Assembly: GCA_964556115.1 (NCBI GenBank)
Contig: CAZKVC010000005.1
Span: 62,001 to 126,000, forward strand
Source: Parvularcula sp964556115
GTDB taxonomy: Bacteria > Pseudomonadota > Alphaproteobacteria > Caulobacterales > Parvularculaceae
Direction of reading: 5' to 3'
DNA length: 64,000 bases
A program made the position numbers and the translations under genes. Within the stretch, counting starts at the first letter, position 1. Each line of letters opens with the position of its first letter. This document shows positions 25,827 to 34,065 of the stretch, piece by piece. The notes under the pieces were generated by a model. It worked only from the letters and a program-made list of their open reading frames with translations, was not told the origin of the DNA and did no database searches.

Positions 25827-26408
25827 GTGGTCGTTCTGAACAGGATCTACACCCGTACCGGCGACGGCGGCGATACCGGTGTCGTCAGTGGGCAACGCCT
25901 TTCGAAGACCCATGCGAGGATCATCGCGATCGGTGATGTCGATGAGCTCAATGCCGCCATCGGTGTCGCCCTCGGCGAAGACTTGGGCGATGAGATGCGC
26001 GGCATGCTTCTGGCCATCCAGAACAATCTCTTCGATCTCGGTGCCGATCTCGCCACGCCGGAGACCCTGAAGGGGGAGCTTCGCCTCAGCGCTGGCCAGG
26101 TGAACCGCCTCGAAGAGATGATCGACAGTTTGAACGACAAGCTGCCGCCTCTCGAAAGCTTCGTCCTGCCGTCAGGCCCCGGAGGCGCGGCGGCTTTGCA
26201 CCTGGCAAGGGCCATCGCCAGGCGTGCCGAGCGCGCTGTGTGGGCTTTATCCGAACTCGGTGAGCCTGAAGGGCGGGTTTCCGATCCGGTCCCGGTCTAT
26301 CTCAACCGTCTCTCCGACTTCCTTTTCGTTGCAGCCCGTACGGCCAGCCGCAAGGCCGGAGGCGAAGTCCTGTGGGTGCCCGGCGCCGGACGCGAGGACG
26401 ACGAATAG
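25827..26408 (+). CDS. PduO-type cob(I)alamin adenosyltransferase
   Basis: This 193-residue enzyme transfers the adenosyl group of ATP to cob(I)alamin to make adenosylcobalamin. The N-terminal ATP-binding motif TRTGDGGDTG is at residues 9-18, and the helical core has RAIARRAERAVWAL and the conserved NRLSDFLFVAAR. The start is GTG at 25827, three bases after the stop of the HIG1 gene, giving the usual MVVLNRIYTRTGD beginning. An adenosylcobalamin-dependent enzyme such as methylmalonyl-CoA mutase should exist elsewhere in the genome. It ends at a strong hairpin terminator. Confidence 0.95.
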   Translation: MVVLNRIYTRTGDGGDTGVVSGQRLSKTHARIIAIGDVDELNAAIGVALGEDLGDEMRGMLLAIQNNLFDLGADLATPETLKGELRLSAGQVNRLEEMIDSLNDKLPPLESFVLPSGPGGAAALHLARAIARRAERAVWALSELGEPEGRVSDPVPVYLNRLSDFLFVAARTASRKAGGEVLWVPGAGREDDE

Positions 26409-26413
26409 AAAGA

Positions 26414-26445
26414 CCCCGGTAGCGGCGGCTACCGGGGCTTCTTTT
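26414..26445 (+). terminator. Rho-independent terminator after the adenosyltransferase gene
   Basis: CCCCGGTAGC and GCTACCGGGG form a perfect 10-bp stem with a GGCG loop, followed by CTTCTTTT. It lies between convergent genes and may also help the minus-strand VPLPA gene, although the T run favours the plus strand. Confidence 0.88.
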
Positions 26446-26471
26446 CATGTTCCGAAGAACGCCTGAGCCGT

Positions 26472-27146
26472 TCAGCCCTGACGGCGACGGCGACGCATCG
26501 CTGCGAGGCCTGCAAACCCTGCTGCGAAGAGCGGAGCGGCCGCGGGAAGCGGCACCGTCACGTCGCTGGCGGTGTTGAAGTTGTCGAACGCGATGCCGAG
26601 GCGGTTCGACGAACGGGTGCCGTCGATCACGATGCTCGCGATCTCAAAGCCGAGGTTCGAGAAACCGACGGTGGCCACGGCGCCGTTGCCGGTGCCCGGA
26701 TCGCCATTGATCGCAGAGATGCTGACGACAGAGGACATGGTTCCGTCATCGTTAAACGCGGTGAAGGTGAACTCCTCATCGTCGTCGATATCCGCAACCT
26801 GGAAGCTGGCGGCCAGCGTCGGCGTATCGAACTCGATCGTCAGGTTCGTCTGGGTGTCGTTAAACTCGGTTCCCAGGAAGTACTCGCCGAACACGTTGCC
26901 AGCGACCGTGTCGTCAGGAACGAAGCCGTCCTGCGGCGGGCCGGTCTTGATGAGAAAAAGGTCTTCGCCCACTTCGTTGGACGAGAAGGTGATCCCGTCA
27001 AACGCTGCGTTCAGGTCAATCCCGTCCGGGTTGGTGGACAGGTTGTATTGGTTCTCGGTCGTCAGGCCTTCGAAGTCGATGACGGCCGCCTGGGCGGTTG
27101 AAAGGGCTGCGACGGAGACAGCCGCTGCAATGATGAAGCGTTTCAT
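26472..27146 (-). CDS. VPLPA-CTERM sorting-signal exoprotein
   Basis: The protein has 224 residues. It begins with a signal peptide (MKRFIIAAAVSVAALSTAQA) and ends with a tripartite sorting signal: VPLPAA, a hydrophobic helix, then MRRRRRQG. This is the PEP-CTERM-like tail recognised by exosortases in Gram-negative bacteria, so the protein is probably exported, anchored and cleaved by a sortase-like enzyme encoded elsewhere. The middle is acidic and beta-rich (IDFEGLTTENQ, DGITFSSNEVG) with no catalytic motif. The ATG at 27146 opens the signal peptide and is preceded by GGGGGAAT. Codon use matches the neighbours. Confidence 0.88.
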   Translation of the reverse strand: MKRFIIAAAVSVAALSTAQAAVIDFEGLTTENQYNLSTNPDGIDLNAAFDGITFSSNEVGEDLFLIKTGPPQDGFVPDDTVAGNVFGEYFLGTEFNDTQTNLTIEFDTPTLAASFQVADIDDDEEFTFTAFNDDGTMSSVVSISAINGDPGTGNGAVATVGFSNLGFEIASIVIDGTRSSNRLGIAFDNFNTASDVTVPLPAAAPLFAAGFAGLAAMRRRRRQG

Positions 27147-27149
27147 GGT

Positions 27150-27157
27150 ATTCCCCC
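27150..27157 (-). promoter_or_regulatory. GGGGGAAT element before the VPLPA-CTERM start
   Basis: On the minus strand TTTTGGGGGAAT lies 3 bases before the ATG at 27146. The same GGGGGAAT word precedes the other VPVPA-CTERM gene at 29340-29347. It may act as an unusual ribosome-binding site or as a shared regulatory element. Confidence 0.5.
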
Positions 27158-27406
27158 AAAATGAGTGGATCCCTGCACGGAACCAGTTGCTCAAGAGTAT
27201 CTTAACCGATCGCATAGCTTTTGTTAAGAAGGCGGCAAGTTGTTTCCGCAGCAGCCGGTTCGCGTCCTTCGATCCCCCCTGAAGAGTACGAGGCCGGGGG
27301 GGCACGTCGATCACGGGCTCTCAAGCGCGGTCGCGCCGCGTTGCGTCATCGCGCGGCGGCGCGTAGAGCCCTGCCAACACGAAGATTCCCTGAAGGAGAG
27401 ACGCCC

Positions 27407-28156
27407 ATGAAGGTACTCGTCCCGGTCAAACGGGTGGTCGATTATAACGTGAAGGTGCGGGTCAAGTCGGACCAGACCGATGTCGACCTCGCCAATGTCA
27501 AAATGTCGATGAACCCCTTTGACGAGATCGCGGTCGAAGAAGCCGTGCGCCTGAAAGAAGGCGGCACGGCCGAAGAGGTGGTCGTCGTCTCGATCGGCCC
27601 GGAAAAAGCGCAGGATCAGATCCGCCAGGCCCTCGCCATGGGTGCCGACCGCGGCATCCTGGTGACCGCCGACGAAGACGTCGAGAGCCTCGCGGTCGCC
27701 AAGATCCTTCAGAAGATCTGCGAAGAAGAGAACCCCGATCTCGTCGTGATGGGCAAGCAGGCCATCGACGATGACCGGAACCAGACCGGGCAGATGCTGG
27801 CCGCGCTTCTCGGCTGGCCGCAGGGGACCTTCGCTTCGGAAATGAAGAAGGAAGGCGACAAGCTGCACGTCACCCGCGAGATCGACGGCGGGCTTCAGAC
27901 CCTCGCGCTCAACATGCCGGCTGTCGTTACCACCGACCTGCGCCTGAACGAGCCGCGCTACGCTTCCCTGCCGAACATCATGAAGGCGAAGAAGAAGCCG
28001 CTCGACAAAAAGGCCGCCGCGGATTTCGGCGTCGACATCGCGCCGCGCCTCAAGAAGCTCAAAGTGACCGAGCCGCCCAAGCGCGAAGCGGGCATCAAGG
28101 TCGAAAGCGTCGAACAGCTTGTCGACAAGCTGAAAAACGAAGCGGGAGTTCTCTAA
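27407..28156 (+). CDS. etfB: Electron transfer flavoprotein beta subunit
   Basis: This 249-residue protein pairs with EtfA to carry electrons from acyl-CoA and other flavin dehydrogenases to the quinone pool. It has the ETF-beta signature near the N-terminus (MKVLVPVKRVVDYNVKVR) and the AMP-binding region DLVVMGKQAIDDDRNQTG at about residues 112-129. The start at 27407 follows an AAGGAGAG site. Its stop is three bases before the etfA start, so the two form an operon. The genes are divergent from the VPLPA-CTERM gene across a 260-base region with a short TCTTAAC/GTTAAGA inverted repeat near 27200-27229. Confidence 0.97.
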   Translation: MKVLVPVKRVVDYNVKVRVKSDQTDVDLANVKMSMNPFDEIAVEEAVRLKEGGTAEEVVVVSIGPEKAQDQIRQALAMGADRGILVTADEDVESLAVAKILQKICEEENPDLVVMGKQAIDDDRNQTGQMLAALLGWPQGTFASEMKKEGDKLHVTREIDGGLQTLALNMPAVVTTDLRLNEPRYASLPNIMKAKKKPLDKKAAADFGVDIAPRLKKLKVTEPPKREAGIKVESVEQLVDKLKNEAGVL

Positions 28157-28159
28157 ACC

Positions 28160-29089
28160 ATGGCCATTCTCGTTATCGCTGACCACGACAACAACGAACT
28201 GAACGACGCGACCCTGAAGGTCGTCGGTGCTGCCCAGAAGATGGGCGGCGACATCGACGTCCTGGTCGCCGGTGAAAACGCGAGCGGCGTGGCCGAGGAA
28301 GCGGCGAAGATCGCAGGCGTCCGCAAGGTTCTCCACGCCGACGATGCGCACTATGCCAAGCGCCTGGCCGAGCCCATGGCCGAGCTGATCGTCGGTCTCG
28401 CCGAAGGCTACGACCATATCGTCAGCTCCTCGGGCACGGACGGCAAGAACTTCATGCCCCGCATCGCCGCGAAGCTGGACGTGATGCAGATCTCGGCCAT
28501 CACCGGTGTCGAGGGCGCGGACACTTTCGTCCGGCCGATCTATGCCGGCAACGCCATGGCCACCGTTCAGTCTTCGGACAACAAGAAGATCATCACGGTC
28601 CAGCCTACGGCCTTCGACGCTGTGGGCACGGATGGTTCGGCTTCGGTCGAGAAAATCGACGCCGGCGCCTTCCCGTCGATCTCCGAGTTCGTTTCCGAGG
28701 AGCTGACCAAGTCGGACCGTCCGGAACTCGCAGGCGCGAAGATCGTCATTTCAGGCGGCCGGGCCCTCGGTTCGAACGAAGCCTTCGAGCAGTATATCTA
28801 TCCCACCGCTGACAAGCTCGGTGCCGCCATCGGCGCCAGCCGCGCGGCCGTCGATGCGGGCTACATGCCGAACGACTACCAGGTCGGCCAGACCGGCAAG
28901 GTCGTCGCGCCCGAGCTCTACATCGCTGTCGGCATTTCGGGTGCTATCCAGCACCTGGCGGGCATGAAGGACTCCAAGATCATCGTCGCCATCAACAAGG
29001 ACGAAGAGGCGCCGATCTTCCAGGTCGCCGACTACGGCCTGGTCGGCGATCTCTTTGACATCATGCCGAAATTCGAGGCAGCCCTCTAG
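28160..29089 (+). CDS. etfA: Electron transfer flavoprotein alpha subunit
   Basis: This 309-residue partner of EtfB binds the single FAD of the heterodimer. The C-terminal FAD domain holds the segments GRALGSNEAFE, GQTGKVVAPELYIAVGISG and AIQHLAGMKDSKIIVAINKD, the last of which is the ETF-alpha signature. The N-terminal half (VIADHDNNELNDATLKVV) is the subunit-interaction domain. It is translationally linked to etfB and followed by a strong terminator. The electron acceptor, ETF-ubiquinone oxidoreductase, is not in the window. Confidence 0.97.
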   Translation: MAILVIADHDNNELNDATLKVVGAAQKMGGDIDVLVAGENASGVAEEAAKIAGVRKVLHADDAHYAKRLAEPMAELIVGLAEGYDHIVSSSGTDGKNFMPRIAAKLDVMQISAITGVEGADTFVRPIYAGNAMATVQSSDNKKIITVQPTAFDAVGTDGSASVEKIDAGAFPSISEFVSEELTKSDRPELAGAKIVISGGRALGSNEAFEQYIYPTADKLGAAIGASRAAVDAGYMPNDYQVGQTGKVVAPELYIAVGISGAIQHLAGMKDSKIIVAINKDEEAPIFQVADYGLVGDLFDIMPKFEAAL

Positions 29090-29115
29090 GCCGCAGCGGC
29101 TTCTGGACTTGCCAG

Positions 29116-29147
29116 CCCCGCCGGACAGCCGTCCGGCGGGGTTTTTT
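29116..29147 (+). terminator. Rho-independent terminator after etfA
   Basis: CCCCGCCGGAC and GTCCGGCGGGG form an 11-bp stem with an AGCC loop followed by six T. It is a strong intrinsic terminator 26 bases after the etfA stop. Confidence 0.95.
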
Positions 29148-29339
29148 CGTGCGCGACCTTTCCGAAAACCATGAACAGTCGAATACTCTTTTGGACGCCA
29201 GCGCACAACCATCAGGGGTTTTCAAGTCTAGCTATCACCTATCTTAGAGTGTTGATCACGAATTCAGTGATACTGCATTCCGAGCTTGTTTCATGCGTTG
29301 GCCCGAACTATGCAAGACTTTGGTCACCTTAGTTTGGCC

Positions 29340-29347
29340 GGGGGAAT
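29340..29347 (+). promoter_or_regulatory. GGGGGAAT element before the VPVPA-CTERM start
   Basis: GGGGGAAT lies 5 bases before the ATG at 29353, preceded by TTTGGCC. It matches the element before the other sorting-signal gene (27150-27157, minus strand). Confidence 0.5.
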
Positions 29348-29352
29348 GGAAA

Positions 29353-29949
29353 ATGAAACTCGCAAGCATCGCAGCGGGCGCCCTCGCGCTCACGCTCGGA
29401 ACCGCACAAGCTGCCGTCACTGTCGGCAGCACCCATGTCGGCAACAATCTCGGTAATGGCCAGCAGGCTCAGGACACTCTGCCCAACGTAATCGTAGTGG
29501 TTGTCACCAATGCCAACGGCCTGAACCCGGCACCTGTGCCGCCGACCAACCGTCTGGCCAAGCTCGACAACTGCGACAGTGCCGGCAATAACTGCAACAC
29601 GCTGGTCGATGATGCCGTTATGGCGAGCCTCTTCACTATGGATGACGCCAATGACGAGGTCACCTTCGACCTCACGGGCACGGGCTTCCAGCTCGAATTC
29701 TTCAGCGTGAAGGGCGGAAACGGTTTCTCGGTCTACGCCCTCGACAATCCGGTGGTGCAAGGCACATTCGCCTGGGACACGAACGACCTCTTCGTCGGCA
29801 ATGGCAACAACCCCGCGCTGTCGCATATCTCCTTCTTCGGAAGCCGACTCGACGACATTGAGAACCCGGTCCCGGTTCCCGCGGCCGCCCTTCTCTTCCC
29901 GGCTGGTCTTGCTGGCCTCGGACTGGCCCGCCGCCGCCGCCAGAAGTAA
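29353..29949 (+). CDS. VPVPA-CTERM sorting-signal exoprotein
   Basis: The protein has 198 residues, a signal peptide (MKLASIAAGALALTLGTAQA) and a C-terminal sorting signal: PVPVPAAA, a hydrophobic segment, then ARRRRQK. It is predicted to be an exosortase substrate anchored at the cell surface or in the extracellular matrix. The mature part is Asn/Asp/Gly-rich with a close Cys pair (CDSAGNNC) that could form a disulfide, and is probably a beta sandwich. It shows no close similarity to the other VPLPA protein outside signal and tail. The start at 29353 was chosen for the signal peptide; the ATG at 29293 is upstream of it. Confidence 0.85.
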   Translation: MKLASIAAGALALTLGTAQAAVTVGSTHVGNNLGNGQQAQDTLPNVIVVVVTNANGLNPAPVPPTNRLAKLDNCDSAGNNCNTLVDDAVMASLFTMDDANDEVTFDLTGTGFQLEFFSVKGGNGFSVYALDNPVVQGTFAWDTNDLFVGNGNNPALSHISFFGSRLDDIENPVPVPAAALLFPAGLAGLGLARRRRQK

Positions 29950-29982
29950 GCCTCCAAGGCAACGACTGCGATCGAAACAGCG

Positions 29983-30012
29983 AAGCGCTGGCGGAACCCT
30001 CCGCCAGCGCTT
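29983..30012 (+). terminator. Perfect 13-bp stem-loop after the VPVPA-CTERM gene
   Basis: AAGCGCTGGCGGA and its exact complement flank an ACCC loop 34 bases after the stop. The 3' side ends TTATGCGTT with no long T run, so it is a probable but non-canonical terminator or RNA-stabilising hairpin. Confidence 0.6.
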
Positions 30013-30291
30013 ATGCGTTGGTGGTGCGTTTCGAACCGATTCTACCAGGCGGGGGCCTTCTGTCGTCGACATGCGATCTTCCGGGAAGCGGTCGTTGTGG
30101 CTGTCGGCGCGGCCTGCGCTACATCGTCCCTCGCCGCCTCCTGTGCTTGCCAGAAGGCCTGGACGGGCGATTTGATGCGCTCAGGTTAAGTTTGGCAGGC
30201 ATTGAGCGGCATGTTGCCGCCAAGGTTCGGTTCGGACCCCCCTCAGGGCCCGGCAGAAGCCGCCTCGCCCCAACAAGGAGACGGCGTCCTC
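30013..30291 (+). other. Non-coding leader of the crt operon
   Basis: This is the 279-base remainder of the gap between the VPVPA-CTERM hairpin and crtI. It contains a short palindrome TGTCG-T-CGACA at 30061-30071 and an AAGGAG ribosome-binding site at 30275-30280, 11 bases before the crtI ATG. No convincing -35/-10 pair was found. It presumably carries the crtIBWZ promoter. Confidence 0.5.
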
Positions 30292-31845
30292 ATGACAGAC
30301 GCGCTGCGTAACGACGAAGCCGCCAGCGGCAGCAAACCTACAGCCTGCGTGATCGGCGCCGGGTTCGGCGGCCTCACCCTTGCCTGCCGGCTTCAGTCCA
30401 TGGGTTTCGACACGACCTTGATCGAGGCCCGCGACAAGCTCGGCGGGCGCGCCTATGTCTATGAGAAGGGCGAGTTCTTTTTCGATGGCGGCCCGACGGT
30501 CATCACCGACCCCTCCTGCCTCGAGGAAGTCTTCGCCCTCTCCGGCAACAAGCTGTCGGATTATGTCGAACTCCTTCCTGTCGAGCCGATGTACCGGCTG
30601 GCATGGGAAGATGGGCGCTTCTTCGACTACTTCCAGGACGTCGAGAAGCTCGAAAACCAGATCCGAGAGTTCAGTCCCGGTGATATCGAAGGGTACCGAC
30701 GTTTCCACGCCTATTCGGAGAAGCTCTTCGAAGAGGGCTACCTCAAGCTCGGCCACGTGCCTTTCCTGGATTTCTGGTCGATGCTGCGCTGTGCGCCGCA
30801 GCTTGCCACGTTGCAGGCGCAACGTTCCGTCTACTCACGGGTTTCGGACTTCATCAAGGACGAGCAGCTGCGTCAGGCGTTCAGCTTCCACACGCTGCTC
30901 GTCGGCGGCGATCCGCACAAGACGAGCGCCATCTACGCACTCATCCACGCGCTGGAGCGCCGCTGGGGCGTCTGGTTCCCGCGCGGCGGCACCGGCGCGC
31001 TGGTGCGCGGTTTCGGCAGGCTGTTCGAGGACCTCGGCGGCCGGATCATCCTGGGCGATGCGGTGGACGAAATCGAAGAGAAGAACGGCAAGCTCAGCAA
31101 GGTCCGCACCAAGAGCGGCTTCGAGCAGGAGTTTGACGCCGTCGCCTCGAACGCCGACATCGTTCACACCTACGGCAAGCTTCTCGGCCGCACCCCACGC
31201 GGCCGGAAGATGGAGAAGAGCCTAGAGAAGAAGCGCTTCTCCATGTCGCTCTTCGTCACCTATTTCGCCACCGACAAAAAGTACGAGGACGTTCGTCACC
31301 ACACGATCTGTTTCGGTCCGCGCTACCGGGAGCTGATCGCGGAAATTTTCAACGGGCCGAACCTTCCTGATGACTTCTCCCTCTACCTCCACCGTCCGAC
31401 GGCTACCGATCCGGGCATGGCACCGGAAGGGCATGACAGCTGGTATGTCCTCTCGCCTGTGCCGCATCTCGGCAAGGCGGCGATCGACTGGGAGGTCGAA
31501 GGTCCGCGCTACAAGGAAAAGATCTACGCCTATCTCGAAAAGCACTACCTGCCGGACCTGAGAAAGCACATCGTCACCGATCACATCCTGACGCCCCAGG
31601 GCTTCAAGGATGACCTCGCGGCGCATCACGGTTCCGCTTTCAGCCTCGAGCCCGTGCTGACCCAGTCCGCCTTCTTCCGCATGCACAACCGCGATGACGA
31701 GATCTCCAATCTCTATTTCGCGGGCGCCGGCACCCACCCGGGCGCGGGCATTCCCGGCGTGGTCGGCTCGGCCAAGGCAACCGCGAGGCTGATGGCCAAA
31801 GACTTCGGCTTTTCCGACGCCTACGCAAAGATGGCGGCGGAATGA
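30292..31845 (+). CDS. crtI: Phytoene desaturase
   Basis: This 517-residue FAD enzyme introduces four double bonds into phytoene to give lycopene. The N-terminal FAD motif is VIGAGFGGLTLACRLQ, followed by EARDKLGGRAYVYEKGEFFFDGGP. The C-terminal bacterial-type phytoene dehydrogenase signature is NLYFAGAGTHPGAGIPGVVG. The start at 30292 has an AAGGAG site 11 bases upstream; an ATG at 30202 would add a low-complexity leader. The stop overlaps the crtB start as ATGA, opening a tightly coupled operon. Confusion with another carotenoid desaturase such as CrtD is unlikely given the gene order. Confidence 0.95.
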   Translation: MTDALRNDEAASGSKPTACVIGAGFGGLTLACRLQSMGFDTTLIEARDKLGGRAYVYEKGEFFFDGGPTVITDPSCLEEVFALSGNKLSDYVELLPVEPMYRLAWEDGRFFDYFQDVEKLENQIREFSPGDIEGYRRFHAYSEKLFEEGYLKLGHVPFLDFWSMLRCAPQLATLQAQRSVYSRVSDFIKDEQLRQAFSFHTLLVGGDPHKTSAIYALIHALERRWGVWFPRGGTGALVRGFGRLFEDLGGRIILGDAVDEIEEKNGKLSKVRTKSGFEQEFDAVASNADIVHTYGKLLGRTPRGRKMEKSLEKKRFSMSLFVTYFATDKKYEDVRHHTICFGPRYRELIAEIFNGPNLPDDFSLYLHRPTATDPGMAPEGHDSWYVLSPVPHLGKAAIDWEVEGPRYKEKIYAYLEKHYLPDLRKHIVTDHILTPQGFKDDLAAHHGSAFSLEPVLTQSAFFRMHNRDDEISNLYFAGAGTHPGAGIPGVVGSAKATARLMAKDFGFSDAYAKMAAE

Positions 31846-32825
31846 GCGAAGCGATGGAAGAGAACGTCACACAGCGCGCAAGAGACGCCATCGCCGGCGG
31901 CTCGAAGAGCTTTGCGCTGGCGTCGCTCCTCTTCCGTCCCGCCATGCGCCGTCATGCGCACATGCTCTACGCATGGTGCCGTTATTGCGATGACGTGATC
32001 GACGGACAGAATCTCGGTTTCGGCGAAACCATCGCCGCAGGAAAGGACGCCGTCCCGGACGCAGGCGACCTCGCCGATCTGCGCCGGGCCACCGAAAGCG
32101 TCTTTCGCGGCGAAGAGCAGCCGATCTGGCAGTTCGATGCCCTGCAGACGGTGGTTCTCGAGACCGGCATGCCTGCCCAGCATGCCTATGACCTTCTGCA
32201 AGGCTTCGAGATGGACGTCGCCCAGGCCCGCTACGAGACGCTCGAGGACACGCTGCGCTACAGCTACCACGTCGCCGGGGTCGTCGGTGTGATGATGGCG
32301 ATCGTCATGGGCATCGACCCGGCCGACGACGACACCCTCGACCGCGCGTCGGATCTCGGTATCGCGTTTCAGCTCACCAACATCGCCCGTGACGTCATCG
32401 ACGACGCCGCCATCGGGCGGATCTACCTGCCAGGCGAATGGCTGGAGGAGGAAGGCGTCGAGGCGCATCCTGCCGCCCTCCTCGACGAAGCCAATCGCGA
32501 AGGGGTCTGGCGTGTCGCCCTCCGCCTCCTCGGGGAGGCCGACCGCTACTACGTCTCTTCAGGCCCCGGCGTTCGCCGCCTGCCGATCCGCGCGGGCTTC
32601 GCCGTCGCCGCGGCCCGCGGTGTCTACCGCGACATCGGCCGGGTGATCCGCAGCAAGGGCCCCGAAGTCTGGAAGCGCCGCGCAAGGACATCCCGCAGCC
32701 GCAAGGTCGCGCTGGCCGGGCTCGGCTGCCTCCAGGGTGCGGGCTCGAAATCCCTCGCCTTCCGCAACCTTCCTCCGCGCGCCGACCTCTGGAAACGGCC
32801 GCCCATGACCGGGGCAGCGCCTTGA
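31842..32825 (+). CDS. crtB: Phytoene synthase
   Basis: This 327-residue enzyme condenses two geranylgeranyl diphosphates to 15-cis-phytoene. The two metal-binding aspartate motifs are DDVID at 50-54 (within YAWCRYCDDVIDG) and the RDVIDDA motif at about 183-189 (within NIARDVIDDA). RGVYRDIGRVIRSKGPEVW near the C-terminus is typical of the family. The start overlaps the crtI stop (ATGA at 31842), and the stop overlaps the TTG start of crtW. It works directly on the product of CrtE, encoded convergently a few genes away. Confidence 0.97.
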   Translation: MSEAMEENVTQRARDAIAGGSKSFALASLLFRPAMRRHAHMLYAWCRYCDDVIDGQNLGFGETIAAGKDAVPDAGDLADLRRATESVFRGEEQPIWQFDALQTVVLETGMPAQHAYDLLQGFEMDVAQARYETLEDTLRYSYHVAGVVGVMMAIVMGIDPADDDTLDRASDLGIAFQLTNIARDVIDDAAIGRIYLPGEWLEEEGVEAHPAALLDEANREGVWRVALRLLGEADRYYVSSGPGVRRLPIRAGFAVAAARGVYRDIGRVIRSKGPEVWKRRARTSRSRKVALAGLGCLQGAGSKSLAFRNLPPRADLWKRPPMTGAAP

Positions 32826-33568
32826 GCCGCGACGAACGCCGCCGCAGGACCCTGATCGGGGTCGGCCTCGCCAGTCTTCTGATTGGCGCATTTCTCAGCC
32901 TGCATATCTACGCGGTTCACGTCTTCGATGTGACGCCCCAGACCTGGCCGCTCGTCCCGGTGTTCTCGCTTACCCTTTGCTGGTTGTCGGTAGGGCTTTT
33001 CATCATCAGCCACGATGCCATTCACGGCAGCCTGGCTCCTGGAAAACCGCGGATGAACCGCGCTTTCGGTTGGGTCACCATGACCCTTTATGCTGGCTTC
33101 GACTACGACCGTCTCAAGCGCAATCACGACCTCCACCACGAAGCGCCGGGTACGGAACACGACCCCGATTTTTCGGCCGGCGAGCCGCGCCGGCTCGTCC
33201 CGTGGTTCAGGGAATTCTTCCTGCGTCACTTCGGACTTCGGCCGCTCGTCTTCGTCAACACGGTCGTGCTGATCTACTGGCTGGTCCTCGGCGCGCCGAT
33301 GCTGAACATCGTCCTCTTCTACGGCATTCCCGCCTTGGGAAGCGCACTCCAGCTCTTCTATTTCGGCACCTACCGTCCGCACCGTCACGAAGGCGACGAG
33401 GCGTGGTTTGCCGATGATCACCGGACCCGCAGCTCAACTTACGGGTGGCTTACCAGCCTTTTGACCTGCTATCATTTCGGCTATCATCACGAGCACCACC
33501 TCTACCCGCACGAGCCGTGGTGGCGCCTGCCTTCGCGGCGGCGGAATGCGACCGGGGAGGCCATGTGA
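32822..33568 (+). CDS. crtW: Beta-carotene ketolase (CrtW-type 4,4'-oxygenase)
   Basis: This 248-residue membrane di-iron oxygenase of the fatty-acid-desaturase superfamily introduces keto groups at C4 of beta-ionone rings. Its histidine motifs are HDAIH (64-68), HDLHH (102-106), and YHHEHHL near the C-terminus followed by PWWRLP, the standard CrtW ending. FGTYRPHR and a WLSVGLFIIS membrane segment also match. The start is TTG at 32822, overlapping the crtB stop (TTGA); the only nearby ATG (32805) is in another frame. The stop touches the crtZ start. Together with CrtZ it predicts astaxanthin-type xanthophylls. Confidence 0.93.
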   Translation: MSRDERRRRTLIGVGLASLLIGAFLSLHIYAVHVFDVTPQTWPLVPVFSLTLCWLSVGLFIISHDAIHGSLAPGKPRMNRAFGWVTMTLYAGFDYDRLKRNHDLHHEAPGTEHDPDFSAGEPRRLVPWFREFFLRHFGLRPLVFVNTVVLIYWLVLGAPMLNIVLFYGIPALGSALQLFYFGTYRPHRHEGDEAWFADDHRTRSSTYGWLTSLLTCYHFGYHHEHHLYPHEPWWRLPSRRRNATGEAM

Positions 33569-34065
33569 TGATGACGCTGACCCTCTGGCAGAAGATCGCG
33601 ATCGTGTTTGGCACCGCCTGCCTGATGGAGGCCTTCGCCTGGTGGGCACACAAATACATCATGCATGGCTGGGGCTGGGGCTGGCACCGCGACCATCACG
33701 AACCCCACGACAATCCGCTTGAGCGCAACGATCTTTACGCGGTGGTCTTCGGCGTCTTCACAACCATCCTCTTCACCGTCGGATGGTTGTGGTTCCCGCC
33801 GCTCTGGTATGTCGCCGCGGGAATATCCGTTTACGGATTGGTCTACACCTTCGTGCATGACGGCCTCGTCCACCAGCGCTACCCGTTCCGCTGGGTGCCG
33901 AAGAAGGGCTACTGGAAACGCCTCGTCCAGGCGCACAAGCTGCACCACGCGACGACGTGCAAGGAAGGCGCCGTCTCCTACGGTTTCGTGCTGGCACCCG
34001 ATCCGCAAAAGCTCCGTATCCGCCTGCGCGAACTTCGCGAGGCACGGGCGCAAAGCGACGCCTAG
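33568..34065 (+). CDS. crtZ: Beta-carotene hydroxylase
   Basis: This 165-residue membrane hydroxylase adds 3-OH groups to beta-rings. Histidine motifs are HKYIMH (28-33), HRDHH (40-44), HDGLVH and HKLHHA, the full CrtZ set. There are about four membrane segments. The ATG at 33568 overlaps the crtW stop (TGATG) and has a GGGGAGG site; the in-frame GTG just before it is less likely. The last four bases overlap the convergent crtE gene. Products are zeaxanthin from beta-carotene and astaxanthin with CrtW. Confidence 0.95.
   Translation: MMTLTLWQKIAIVFGTACLMEAFAWWAHKYIMHGWGWGWHRDHHEPHDNPLERNDLYAVVFGVFTTILFTVGWLWFPPLWYVAAGISVYGLVYTFVHDGLVHQRYPFRWVPKKGYWKRLVQAHKLHHATTCKEGAVSYGFVLAPDPQKLRIRLRELREARAQSDA

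Noticed and set aside
30202..30291. Upstream ATG for crtI
   Set aside because: It adds a Pro/Gln-rich low-complexity leader before the FAD domain, and a good ribosome-binding site lies before 30292.
32805..32825. ATG at 32805 as the crtW start
   Set aside because: It lies in the crtB reading frame, not in that of crtW; the TTG at 32822 is in frame and coupled to the crtB stop.
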